The position numbers and the translations under genes were made by a program. A model generated the notes under the pieces. It was not told where the DNA came from, did not search any database, and saw only the letters and a list, made by a program, of their open reading frames with translations. This document shows, piece by piece, positions 18,044 to 26,681 of a stretch of DNA of 64,000 nucleotides (position 1 is the stretch's first letter; the number at the start of each line of letters is the position of its first letter). Source of the stretch: Phocaeicola abscessus CCUG 55929 (lineage in GTDB: Bacteria; Bacteroidota; Bacteroidia; Bacteroidales; Bacteroidaceae); NCBI RefSeq assembly GCF_000312445.1, contig NZ_HE997185.1, positions 124,001 to 188,000 on the forward strand, given 5' to 3'.

Positions 18044-18180
18044 AAACTAAGTGGCTGTGAAGTCAAATAGTTTTGCTTAATCGAAAGATTAATGCTAAAT
18101 AGAATAGTTTAGTTAAGTCTAGTTTAGTTTTTGTGTTGTAGAACGAAGTTCCCACGAGCGAGTGAGAACTTCGTTTTTTT
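18044..18180 (+). ncRNA. candidate small RNA, about 135 nt
   Basis: A consensus promoter (18007-18037) and an intrinsic terminator with seven T residues (18142-18180) bracket about 135 nt that contains no plausible gene; the only ATG gives MLNRIV. The transcript is AT-rich with repeated TAGTTTAG-like stretches (for example AATAGTTTAGTTAAG and TCTAGTTTAGTTTTTG) before the terminator hairpin. It lies between the lyase gene (transcribed leftward from 17728) and the rhodanese gene (ending at 18222), antisense to neither. I do not recognise an Rfam family. A start near 18044 is inferred from the -7 box. Confidence 0.6.
18142..18180 (+). terminator. rho-independent terminator of the small RNA candidate
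   Basis: AACGAAGTTC (18142-18151) pairs with GAACTTCGTT (18166-18175), with further pairing CAC/GTG inside, followed by a T-tract to 18180. The minus strand lacks a T-tract after the stem, so it is directional toward plus-strand transcripts. Confidence 0.85.
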
Positions 18181-18221
18181 AGTGCTGATCGGAGCGCGGG
18201 CTCGAAGTCGGGTTCAACGTT

Positions 18222-18623
18222 TCATGGCTTTATCGGTTTTTCCAAAGCCTCCTCTCCTCTCTTCGCTTTCCAAGCCATTATCCCTCCATCCAAATCGACC
18301 ACTCGATAACCGGCGTTCGTCAACAGTTTAGCTGCATCCACGCTCCGTTTTCCGCTTCGGCAATACACGGCTACGATTTTACGTTTATCGAGCTTTTCTT
18401 TACTGTTATCCATAAAGTCGGCTTTCTTCACATCTATATTTACGGCATTTTTAAGGTGTCCCTCCATAAATTCGGCTTCCGTACGGACATCCACCAATTG
18501 AACGGCTTCTTCAGAAATAATTTTATTAAATTCGTCGACCTCTACCGTAGCAAACTTCTCCTGACTGCATGCACTCAGGCAGAACCCCATAAATACCATC
18601 AGAAAACTTAAGAACCGTTTCAT
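18222..18623 (-). CDS. rhodanese-domain lipoprotein
   Basis: A 133-residue lipoprotein: signal MKRFLSFLMVFMGFCLSAC with the lipobox Cys, then one rhodanese domain. Active-site loop VAVYCRSGKRS carries the catalytic Cys, and the CH2A-like strand VQLVDVRTEAEFMEGHL is present. It may transfer or sense sulfane sulfur in the periplasm; the partner is unknown. I chose the start at 18623, which gives a clean signal peptide, over the Met at 18662. It lies 7 bp after the upstream two-domain gene, so the two are likely cotranscribed. Confidence 0.9.
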   Translation of the reverse strand: MKRFLSFLMVFMGFCLSACSQEKFATVEVDEFNKIISEEAVQLVDVRTEAEFMEGHLKNAVNIDVKKADFMDNSKEKLDKRKIVAVYCRSGKRSVDAAKLLTNAGYRVVDLDGGIMAWKAKRGEEALEKPIKP

Positions 18624-18630
18624 ACATTTG

Positions 18631-20046
18631 TTATTTTTTAGCATTAAAATGGTTGTAATCAACCACTTCCCGAGTATTTCGGATACTCATGGAAGGAAAC
18701 CAGATATCGTCGGCAGTCAGACCGCATTCCTTGACGGCTTGAATGGCATACTCCAATTTACCGAAGTCCGCATCCACATTGTTTGTTCCGAAAGTGAACT
18801 TCAATCCGCGCGCTTTCGCTTTCTTAATGATGCTCATGCTCGGTATTTTATAGCGCGGGCTGATCTCCAAGGCAATATGATACTTCTCCATGACATCGAG
18901 CACCCGGTTTACGCGTTCTTCCGTCCAGTACTTATCGTAGTCGCTATTCATATCCTCTGGGATATAGGTGGCGTTGGCATAGATATCGACGGGTTCGTTG
19001 GTCAGGATCTTCTCTATTTGACTTACGATCAGTTCCATATATTGATCTTTACTCATCCCGTCGAGAATCACCTCTTCCGGACGATAGATGCGAACGATCC
19101 GCCCCTTGTGATCGACAATGGTCATAGCATCGGTAAACAGATAATCGAAAACGGATAACGCCTGATGCGAGAATTGGGTAGACCACCGACGACCTTCACC
19201 TTGGGCTCCGCGAAGAAACGGCAGATCTCTGACTTCGTAAAAATAACCAAATGCTTCGTCATCGTTAGCAAGCATCCTGCCTACGCCGCCTTCTCCCAGA
19301 TTCGGAGCTACCCCGTAATTGATGCCGAAGTTCATGGACATGGCATGGGCCTGTTCTTTCGTGAGACCTCCCTTCAGGTGCACGTGATAGTCGATTACGG
19401 GAAAGTTTCGCTGTTGCAACCGGATGATCTCATCTCTCTGCTCATCTATCACAGGCAGCGTGTCGTTAGGATTGACTGCTTCTTTCTCCAAAGGAGTAAT
19501 AGTCAGGTTCCTAAACCGAACTTCACCTTTTTTACCCGATAGCGCTATCGGTCCTTTACTCACGGTGCGATCGGCATTTTCGGGAGTACGGTACGGCTTC
19601 TCCGGTTCGGTATAGCATACGACGTCCATTCCGTTGATGCTTACTTCGATATTCTTGCCGCGAACGGCGACCAGGAAGTCGAACCACTGGCCGTCTACGG
19701 CCAAGGAACGGTAGAGGTTGCGCACGGAAGCCAAACTGCCTGTCTTTCGCGTACCGTCGATCGGCCCGTTGTGGAATAACACTTCATATCCCCGATGGAA
19801 ACGCAACGAGGCCTCTCCGACAGCATCCGAACAAGCTTGGCCTCGAAGAACGAAGTTCCGGTAATCTCCTTCGGCCGTCAATTGTTCCCCTGCTTTCACG
19901 GAAATTTCCGCGCGTTCAACAATACCGTTTTCATTCGCCCACTTGTCGAGTAATCTCGGTTCACCTACCTTTTGTCCGCATGCGGCAAAAGCAAACGAAA
20001 CAATTTCTATAAAAACGATCTTTAATAACAATGTCATTTTTTTCAT
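18631..20046 (-). CDS. secreted two-domain protein: LamG/DUF1080-like plus PHP-like hydrolase
   Basis: A 471-residue exported protein with a lipoprotein-like signal (FIEIVSFAFAACG). Residues about 30-190 look like a DUF1080/LamG beta-sandwich (YRNFVLRGQACS, GYEVLFHNGPIDGTRKTGS, GEVRFRNLTITPL). Residues about 220-470 look like a PHP-type metal-dependent hydrolase: VIDYHVHLKGG supplies an HxH pair, and ALEISPRYKIPS plus KFTFGTNNVD resemble later metal sites. A glycan-related hydrolytic role is possible from the DUF1080 part, but substrate and activity are unknown. It overlaps no neighbour and precedes the rhodanese lipoprotein by 7 bp. Confidence 0.75.
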   Translation of the reverse strand: MKKMTLLLKIVFIEIVSFAFAACGQKVGEPRLLDKWANENGIVERAEISVKAGEQLTAEGDYRNFVLRGQACSDAVGEASLRFHRGYEVLFHNGPIDGTRKTGSLASVRNLYRSLAVDGQWFDFLVAVRGKNIEVSINGMDVVCYTEPEKPYRTPENADRTVSKGPIALSGKKGEVRFRNLTITPLEKEAVNPNDTLPVIDEQRDEIIRLQQRNFPVIDYHVHLKGGLTKEQAHAMSMNFGINYGVAPNLGEGGVGRMLANDDEAFGYFYEVRDLPFLRGAQGEGRRWSTQFSHQALSVFDYLFTDAMTIVDHKGRIVRIYRPEEVILDGMSKDQYMELIVSQIEKILTNEPVDIYANATYIPEDMNSDYDKYWTEERVNRVLDVMEKYHIALEISPRYKIPSMSIIKKAKARGLKFTFGTNNVDADFGKLEYAIQAVKECGLTADDIWFPSMSIRNTREVVDYNHFNAKK

Positions 20047-20051
20047 ATCGG

Positions 20052-20444
20052 TCATTTTATCCAATCTTCTACGTAACGCAATAGTAAATACTGTTTCCCC
20101 GGCTCTACGTAATGCTCCTCCATCACTTGTTTTCGGACGGTATACTTTTCCAATCGTTTCGCCAGATAATTTTCTACGATCATCGGTTGCTTTTTACAAT
20201 AAGCGATAATTTTCACCTTTCCGAAAGGAGAAACTTCGGCATACACTTTAATATTTTTGACGACTGCTCCATTAGGAATCTCTTTACCCCTCGTGTAATC
20301 TACCCACAAAATAGCCTTTGCCTTGCAGGAATCGCAACCACCTTCTATCCCTGAGGGAGATTTATCCCGTGACATATAAAACGGAATAATCGACAGGAGG
20401 ATGAGAATAAAAGTCATGTACAGGTAACGATGTTTGTGTTTCAT
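20052..20444 (-). CDS. hypothetical membrane-anchored protein
   Basis: A 130-residue protein I do not recognise. It has one hydrophobic segment (TFILILLSIIPFYM, residues 11-24) that could be an anchor or uncleaved signal, then a soluble domain with a CDSC motif at about residues 37-40, a single Cys at YCKKQP and a C-terminal EPGKQYLLLRYVEDW. Cys placement suggests a periplasmic metal- or disulfide-bearing domain, an inference only. It lies 5 bp upstream of the two-domain hydrolase gene and 6 bp after the DUF308 gene, so it belongs to the same transcription unit. Confidence 0.6.
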   Translation of the reverse strand: MKHKHRYLYMTFILILLSIIPFYMSRDKSPSGIEGGCDSCKAKAILWVDYTRGKEIPNGAVVKNIKVYAEVSPFGKVKIIAYCKKQPMIVENYLAKRLEKYTVRKQVMEEHYVEPGKQYLLLRYVEDWIK

Positions 20445-20450
20445 AGATCG

Positions 20451-21092
20451 TCATTTTTCAGGTGTTGCGGCCTCTCCAGATCTTTCGGAAGCGGCGATAT
20501 TTTCCGAATCGTTCCAGGTCGCAGGTTTGCTGTCGGTGGTGGTCGCTTCCGTACTTACATCGACTACATACGATTCCTGCCCCAGGTATTTTCGAAAGCG
20601 GACGATACGGATAAAATCGGCGACGGCATAAATAACGGCGCTTATACCTATTATAATAATAGGCACGGTACGAGCGACGAACGGATTAATCAACACCAAC
20701 ACGCCGGCAATCAGGACAAGCGTAGGCATGACGTAAAAGACACCCGACACAGTCGCCACGTTCCGAACGGCTACTAATCGGGAAATCTGGTGAATACCGG
20801 CCAATACCAAGACCGCCCCCAATACGTACATGAATATATTGGCGAAAAAACCGGGCATTATCATCAACCACAAACCGAAGAGCGCACTGCCGATGCCTGA
20901 TAAGGGGAAAGGAGAGCCGCCCTTCCGAACATTCACGTAATAAGAAATAACGGTAAACAGTCCCGGAATGAAAAAGAGCGCTCCTATGGCAATAATGAAG
21001 TACACCGATATCTGATCGGGATAAGCCACCAAGAGCATACCTGCAACCAAGGCGCATAGGCATCTGACAATAGCATGATTCAAAAGTTTCAT
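20451..21092 (-). CDS. DUF308/HdeD-like membrane protein
   Basis: A 213-residue inner-membrane protein with six hydrophobic segments in the DUF308 pattern, for example VRCLCALVAGMLLVAYP and ALFGLWLMIMPGFFANIFMYVLG. Relatives such as HdeD are linked to acid resistance in enterics, but function here is unknown. The C-terminal 40 residues are hydrophilic and probably cytoplasmic. It is the first gene of a four-gene minus-strand unit (DUF308, hypothetical, two-domain hydrolase, rhodanese). Confidence 0.8.
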   Translation of the reverse strand: MKLLNHAIVRCLCALVAGMLLVAYPDQISVYFIIAIGALFFIPGLFTVISYYVNVRKGGSPFPLSGIGSALFGLWLMIMPGFFANIFMYVLGAVLVLAGIHQISRLVAVRNVATVSGVFYVMPTLVLIAGVLVLINPFVARTVPIIIIGISAVIYAVADFIRIVRFRKYLGQESYVVDVSTEATTTDSKPATWNDSENIAASERSGEAATPEK

Positions 21093-21273
21093 ATATGATA
21101 ATGTTTTTAAAAGGATGTGGCGAATTTATATATTTTTCTTAAATTATGACCGAATAGTTTTCTAAATATTGCAAATGAAAAGAAGAAATCATACTTTTAC
21201 GCATGAACCGATCGAGGCGATGAATACCTCGCCAATAAGATTAGAAAGACGATTAATATTAAAATACAGCAAG

Positions 21274-21537
21274 ATGAAAAAAGGTGATTTTTTATTAGGA
21301 ATGGTACTCGGAACAATGGTAGGAGGAGCTTTGGGATTCTTATCGCAGACGAGAGAAGGACGTAAATTCAGAAGAGACGTGAAGCATAAATTGGGTGAGT
21401 TGCAGGATGACGTATGCGATTACCTGCAGCGTGCCAAGGATAAGGCCGTCAACGTGAAAGATAACGTGGCCGAAAAGATCAATAAACAGGCTGAAGCTAT
21501 AAAGGAAAAGCTGAATGCGTCTGAAGAATACGATTGA
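21274..21537 (+). CDS. YtxH-domain protein
   Basis: An 87-residue protein with an N-terminal glycine-rich membrane segment (FLLGMVLGTMVGGALGFL, residues 5-22) and a long charged amphipathic helix (KLGELQDDVCDYLQ onward), the usual YtxH/gas-vesicle-like architecture linked to envelope stress. The start at 21274 (MKKGDFLLG) is preferred; an upstream in-frame Met at 21169 adds 35 residues that do not look like coding sequence. A terminator follows at 21560. Confidence 0.85.
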   Translation: MKKGDFLLGMVLGTMVGGALGFLSQTREGRKFRRDVKHKLGELQDDVCDYLQRAKDKAVNVKDNVAEKINKQAEAIKEKLNASEEYD

Positions 21538-21559
21538 TCTTAATATCGCAAAAAACAAG

Positions 21560-21602
21560 AAATAAGCAGTCTCATACCGAAATGAAGACTGCTTATTTTT
21601 CT
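21560..21602 (+). terminator. rho-independent terminator after the YtxH gene
   Basis: A perfect 13-bp stem, AAATAAGCAGTCT (21560-21572) with AGACTGCTTATTT (21586-21598), is followed by further T residues. It is A-rich on the 5' side, so it could act in both directions. Confidence 0.9.
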
Positions 21603-21745
21603 GTCCCCCTCTCCTCGCTATGATCGGCAGTAAACTTACAGTGCGACAAGAGGAATGAAAAAGCGGTGCAAAGAAAGCGATATCCTGTTTATCGAAGGGT
21701 TTGGAGCATTGAAAATAAACATTTTGTTATTTTCAGGCCATATAT

Positions 21746-21776
21746 TTTGCATTTTACAACCTAATCGCTATCTTTG
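21746..21776 (+). promoter_or_regulatory. consensus promoter of the asparaginase gene
   Basis: TTTG at 21746-21749, a 19-bp spacer and TATCTTTG at 21769-21776 fit the Bacteroides consensus. It lies 28 bp upstream of the ATG at 21805, so the broken gene retains an intact promoter. Confidence 0.8.
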
Positions 21777-21804
21777 TGTCAATATTCATCAGTAAAAATA
21801 TAAA

Positions 21805-22851
21805 ATGTCATATAGTGATTATCCTTCCGTTTTGCTCATTTATACAGGTGGAACGATCGGTATGCGACGGAATCCCGAGACAGGAGCACTGGAAGCGTTC
21901 GACTTCGATCAATTGCAAGAGCATGTACCCGAATTGAAACGGTTCAACTATCGCATATCTTCCTATCAGTTCAACCCGCCGATCGATTCCTCGGATATGG
22001 AACCATCCTTGTGGACCAAATTGGTTCGAATCATCACCGATAATTACGAGGAATTCGACGGATTTGTCATCCTGCACGGGACGGATACCATGGCTTATAC
22101 CGCATCGGCTCTGAGCTTCATGCTGGAAAATCTCAAGAAGCCGGTAATACTCACGGGAAGTCAGTTACCTATCGACATGCTTCGCACCGACGGAAAAGAA
22201 AACCTGATTGCCTCTATCGAAATCGCCGCAGCAAAGCATGAAGACGGAGCATCCATCGTTCCAGAAGTATGTATTTTTTTCGAAAATCAATTGTTGAGAG
22301 GAAACCGTACGACGAAAATCAATGCGGAAAACTTCAACGCTTTCCGTTCCTATAACTATCCCACGTTGGCAACGGCAGGCATCCACATCAAGTATGAGTA
22401 CGACCGCATCCTGAAACCGGATTAACAAAAGTCGTTGAAATCGCACTACCTCTACGATACCAACATTGCGATCCTGACGCTCTTCCCCGGTATTCAGGAG
22501 AACATTATCAGCACCGTACTGCATGCGCCAGGACTGAAAGCTATCGTATTGAAGACGTACGGTTCGGGAAATGCACCGCAAAAACGATGGTTTATCGATT
22601 TGCTGAAAGACGCGACAACCCGCGGCATCATCATCGTCAATATTTCGCAGTGCCCTTCGGGAATGGTTGAAATGGAACGTTACGAAACGGGATTGCATCT
22701 GCTGGATGCGGGCGTCATCAGCGGTTACGACAGCACCGTCGAATCTGTCATCACGAAACTGATGTTCCTTTTGGGACACGGTAAGAGTGAGGAAGAAATC
22801 CGTCATCTCATGACCGTTCCGGTAGCCGGCGAATTCACCATCCCAGTCTGA
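21805..22851 (+). pseudogene. ansA: type I L-asparaginase interrupted by an in-frame TAA
   Basis: Read through, the frame gives about 348 codons of a cytosolic type I L-asparaginase (asparagine to aspartate plus ammonia). Catalytic parts lie before the break: TGGTIGM at residues 12-18, HGTDTMAYTAS near 92, and LPIDMLRTDGKEN near 125. A TAA at 22423-22425 stops the first part after ILKPD at residue 206; downstream in the same frame the sequence continues (SHYLYDTNIAILTLFPG) to a natural end FTIPV at 22851. A TTG at 22435 could restart the second part. Both halves look otherwise unmutated, so the nonsense change is recent, or it is a sequencing error. It has an intact promoter. Confidence 0.85.
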
Positions 22852-22880
22852 CAGCCCGAAAACACCCCGGAACGATTCGA

Positions 22881-24974
22881 TTATTTGAACCTTGACGTAT
22901 CGACGTCGGCACGCGATTTCGCCTTGTACCCCCCGAAGGCGTAAGTAAATGAAACGCCCGTTTCGCGGAAGTCGGAATAATGCATCCTGTAGCGCTGATT
23001 CGCCCAACGAATGGTCGGATAGATCGCATTGCTTTCCAGGATATTCGTTCCGTACAGCCTCACCGTAGCCCGATTATTCATGAATTTATACCGAAAGGCG
23101 ATATCCAAGTTGTGCGATTCGGGCAGGTTATAATTGCCTTGTATCGCCTTGCTGCGGATCATCCCGTTGACGGTCAAGCTCAGGTCGGGCTTCGACGAGA
23201 GGACGAGGGTATTCCGTACCATCCCCATCGTCCACAAAATATCCCGATCGAAAGGGATATCGTAAAAATCGGAATCCTTATCTCGTTGCCACACGCCGAT
23301 AAGCATGAAATGGGTTTGCCACCATTTGGCGATCTTCACCGGAACGGATGCCTGAAAACCGATTTGCTCGGTATAGTCGAAGTTGCAGTATTTATATTCC
23401 ATCAACAGACGGTCGGGACGCTGATAAGCCAATTGCGTAAACTTGTCTTTCTGGTAATCATACCATGCGATGAACGTATATTTGTTCTTCAAAACATACA
23501 CCGATTGCAGTCGATAGTCGCTCGAGGGTTTCAGGAAAGGATTCCCGACAATAGCCCCGTACCCCCCCTTATTATAAGAGACGAAACTGTGCACAGCCCA
23601 ATATTCGGGATACGTTTTGTTACTGCTCAGACTCAGTTGGAGGGTATGTCCGTCCTTCGGCAGATAGGTTAGGTTGAATACGGGATACCAATCCCATCGA
23701 TTCCATACGATGCTATGGTAATACTCTGCTGCCAACGAAGCGTCGAGCATCAGTTTTTTCCCAAAGCGCTTGCTGCCCCCCGCATAGAGATTGATGTTGT
23801 CTTCCGTTTGTCGGAACGAGGAATCGTCCGGCAAATCGGCCGACTGCTCGCTCGTTTTAACATAGTACTGATAGCTGTGGTCGACGCTGGTATCATAAAT
23901 CACGCCGTAATTCAGTCCCCATTCGCTTTTCAACCGATGTTCCTGCGAAAGAAAGAACTTCCAGCGGTCGATTTTTTGATCGCTGTTGCTTTCGAAATGA
24001 TAGGCTTTCCCACCGTATTCGCTGTCGAAGAGCTGTTTCTCAGGCGATTTATAGTAGGTGAATTCCACGCCCGCCTTCAAACCGAAGGGCGTTTCATAAT
24101 CCAATCGCAGATTGTGCAGCCAGTGAGTGAAATCCTTGTGCGAGGCGGAACGAACGGCTCCCTCGACCGTCTGATTGTTATGATAAGAGCTGTAATTTCC
24201 GTTATACACCAAGCTCAACTGATGATTTTCCGTAAAACGATAATCTGCTCCCATGCGGAAAGCATGCTCCTGAGACGGGGCGTGGGTGTAAGCCGTCGTA
24301 TTCATTTCGTGCCGTGTACCGTCCCTGAGCGTATGCAGGGACTGTTCGTCGCCAATATGATAAAAGGTGCCGTGCGAGTGATCGTAAAGAAGATCGACGG
24401 AAAATTTCTTGCGGTTGTATTGCAGGCTCGTCCGTTCTTCGTAAGCCGTGTGATGTCTTTGTTTCAGCAAACCGTAGACCTCGCCCTGGAGGCGAGAAAG
24501 ATTGTCGGCATCACGATTCAGGACAACATTGATCATCGCGCCGCGGACTTGATATTTCGCCGGAGCGCTGTACATCACCTCCACATGTTTGATTCGCTTT
24601 GCAGGCATGGTTTTCAGCAGAGCCATCAGTTGGGACGTATTCATGTTCGTCACTTTCCCGTCGAGCACGATGGTGACCCCCAACCCTCCTAAGGTAATGG
24701 ATTCATTCTGTTCGACAACTCCCGGAAGTTCTTTCAGCGCTTCGTAGATATTGTCGACCGGCTTGTTGACGATCAGACGCGGCACATCGTAGACCAGTTT
24801 CCCGGGTTCCGCCCGTACTGCGGGGCGTTCTCCGGTGATCATCACTTCGGGTAAAGTTCGGAATATGCTGTCCAATTGCACATCGTCAGTCGACAGGGAG
24901 TCGGTTTTCACCTCTTGCGCACCGCCATTCGTGGCGAGCAGCACTACGTAGAGAGCAATCCATAATCTTTTCAT
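22881..24974 (-). CDS. TonB-dependent receptor-like outer-membrane protein
   Basis: A 697-residue outer-membrane protein with a signal peptide (MKRLWIALYVVLLATNGGAQ), a plug-like domain (about residues 40-150; LPEVMITGERPAV, IYEALKELPGVV, VTIVLDGKVTN) and a long beta-barrel with many aromatic-flanked strands, ending FTYAFGGYKAKSRAD. It matches the outer-membrane beta-barrel (OMP_b-brl_3) family, a TonB-receptor relative, but has no N-terminal CarboxypepD_reg domain. The substrate is unknown. A TATCTTTG -7 box lies on the minus strand at 25006-24999. It is divergent from the histidine kinase gene and convergent with ansA, 30 bp apart. Confidence 0.85.
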   Translation of the reverse strand: MKRLWIALYVVLLATNGGAQEVKTDSLSTDDVQLDSIFRTLPEVMITGERPAVRAEPGKLVYDVPRLIVNKPVDNIYEALKELPGVVEQNESITLGGLGVTIVLDGKVTNMNTSQLMALLKTMPAKRIKHVEVMYSAPAKYQVRGAMINVVLNRDADNLSRLQGEVYGLLKQRHHTAYEERTSLQYNRKKFSVDLLYDHSHGTFYHIGDEQSLHTLRDGTRHEMNTTAYTHAPSQEHAFRMGADYRFTENHQLSLVYNGNYSSYHNNQTVEGAVRSASHKDFTHWLHNLRLDYETPFGLKAGVEFTYYKSPEKQLFDSEYGGKAYHFESNSDQKIDRWKFFLSQEHRLKSEWGLNYGVIYDTSVDHSYQYYVKTSEQSADLPDDSSFRQTEDNINLYAGGSKRFGKKLMLDASLAAEYYHSIVWNRWDWYPVFNLTYLPKDGHTLQLSLSSNKTYPEYWAVHSFVSYNKGGYGAIVGNPFLKPSSDYRLQSVYVLKNKYTFIAWYDYQKDKFTQLAYQRPDRLLMEYKYCNFDYTEQIGFQASVPVKIAKWWQTHFMLIGVWQRDKDSDFYDIPFDRDILWTMGMVRNTLVLSSKPDLSLTVNGMIRSKAIQGNYNLPESHNLDIAFRYKFMNNRATVRLYGTNILESNAIYPTIRWANQRYRMHYSDFRETGVSFTYAFGGYKAKSRADVDTSRFK

Positions 24975-25133
24975 GGCGTTTTCTGTTTTTTAACGGCACA
25001 AAGATAAGCACATGCCGTCTTCGCAAGCCACATTTTTCCGTTACCAAGTCTTATCGGAAGTGTTATCTAATCTTAACGAATAGACGACGTTCCGGGAATC
25101 CGCACTATCTTTAAACCGCTAAAAGGAAGAGGG

Positions 25134-26678
25134 ATGAAAATATCGTTCAAATATATCATCTTGCTGGTAATATTGGCGTTGAGTTGTATTTTCAGCTATC
25201 AGGCCCATTGGCTGCTCGGGGTATATCGTACGCAGAAAGAAGAGATGGAGCTGCACGTCACAGATGCTATGATATCGGCGGACATCGCGGAAATGATGCT
25301 CCGCGTAAAACGAATGGAAGCCGACTCCGCCCAAGCGGGAGCCATCGAGGTCGGCTCGGGTCTGTTGGGCGACCATCGCTCGTATACCAAGGTGAATACG
25401 TTCTACCAGCATCGCGACTCCGTGCTGTACAATTCGAGAAAAACGATCTACAGTTCCAAACAGACGGTGATCGTCGATAACAAGAAGAGGAAAAACAAGG
25501 ATACGATGGTCATCAACGAAGCCGATACCACTCCCTTTGCGACCGACGAGCGGAAGATGCAATTGGAACTCTCGAGAGAGAGTTTCGGCGACATGGCCAC
25601 GCGCATCCAGCAAGCCTTGCACTCGGGTCTGGACCATATCTCGAAAGTGAATATAGCGGTTTACGACAGCATCCTCGACCGGCAGCTGTACCTGTACCGC
25701 ATGTATCGGCCGCATCGGGTAGAGCTCGTCCATTATACGGACAGTTCGCTGAAGCACTACACCGTCATCGCCCGCACGCAGACCAACGGCTACCGCCCTT
25801 CGCTGAAGGCGAAAACGTTCGAGTACTTCACGGACATCGATGCGATGAGACAGTACCGTGTGACGATGGAACCGCTGACGACCGTCGTCCTGAAACAGAT
25901 GGGGGGCGTGCTCTTCGCCGCCTTCGTGACCTTTTCGATCCTGCTGCTGACGTATTGGTATTTGGTACGGACGCTCTGGAAACAAAAGACGCTCGACGAG
26001 ATGAAGAGCGACTTCACCAACAATATCACCCACGAGCTGAAAACGCCGATCGCCATCGCCTACGCCGCCAACGATGCCCTGCTCAACTTCCGAGCAGCCG
26101 AAAATCCGGAGAAAGCGAAAGAATACCTACGCATTGGGCAGGAACAGTTGCAACGACTCGGCGGCATGGTGGAACAAATCCTCGCCATGAGCATGGAACG
26201 CCGTCGAACACTGGAATTAAAGAAGGAACCGATCCTCGTAAAAAGCGTTTTAGAACCCTTAGTCGCACAGTACAAGCTAAAAACCGACAAACAAGTGACG
26301 ATCCTCCTGACGGTTCACCCCGAAGCGCTGACGCTCCTCGCCGACCGCCTCCACTTTTACAACATGATCGGAAACCTGATAGACAATGCCGTCAAATACT
26401 CGAAAGAATACGTCGATATTCGTATCGATTGCCGGAAAAGGCCGGAGGGGGAAGGAGTAGAAATCAGCGTTGCGGACAACGGCATCGGCATCACACAGGA
26501 AAAACAGCGCTATATCTTCGACAAATTCTACCGAATACCGAACGGAAACCGCCACGAAGTGCAGGGATACGGACTCGGCCTGTTTTACGTGAAGCAGATG
26601 GTGGAACGGCACGGCGGAACGATTGCCGTGAAAAGCGTGCCGAACAAAGGGACGACATTTCACCTTCAATTCCGTTGA
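25134..26678 (+). CDS. rprX: RprX-like sensor histidine kinase
   Basis: A 514-residue membrane sensor kinase. Two membrane segments (about residues 7-24 and 258-278) flank a periplasmic sensor domain of roughly 230 residues. The cytoplasmic part has the H-box NNITHELKTPIAIAYAAND (His near 302), N-box NLIDNAVKYS, G1 DNGIGI and G2 GYGLGLFYVKQMVERHGG. Length and layout fit RprX of Bacteroides fragilis. The regulator gene follows 3 bp downstream. The periplasmic signal is unknown. Confidence 0.88.
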   Translation: MKISFKYIILLVILALSCIFSYQAHWLLGVYRTQKEEMELHVTDAMISADIAEMMLRVKRMEADSAQAGAIEVGSGLLGDHRSYTKVNTFYQHRDSVLYNSRKTIYSSKQTVIVDNKKRKNKDTMVINEADTTPFATDERKMQLELSRESFGDMATRIQQALHSGLDHISKVNIAVYDSILDRQLYLYRMYRPHRVELVHYTDSSLKHYTVIARTQTNGYRPSLKAKTFEYFTDIDAMRQYRVTMEPLTTVVLKQMGGVLFAAFVTFSILLLTYWYLVRTLWKQKTLDEMKSDFTNNITHELKTPIAIAYAANDALLNFRAAENPEKAKEYLRIGQEQLQRLGGMVEQILAMSMERRRTLELKKEPILVKSVLEPLVAQYKLKTDKQVTILLTVHPEALTLLADRLHFYNMIGNLIDNAVKYSKEYVDIRIDCRKRPEGEGVEISVADNGIGITQEKQRYIFDKFYRIPNGNRHEVQGYGLGLFYVKQMVERHGGTIAVKSVPNKGTTFHLQFR

Positions 26679-26681
26679 GCG

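Noticed and set aside
22423-22425. Stop codon recoding (selenocysteine or pyrrolysine) in asparaginase
   Set aside because: The codon is TAA, not TGA or TAG, and no insertion element is apparent.
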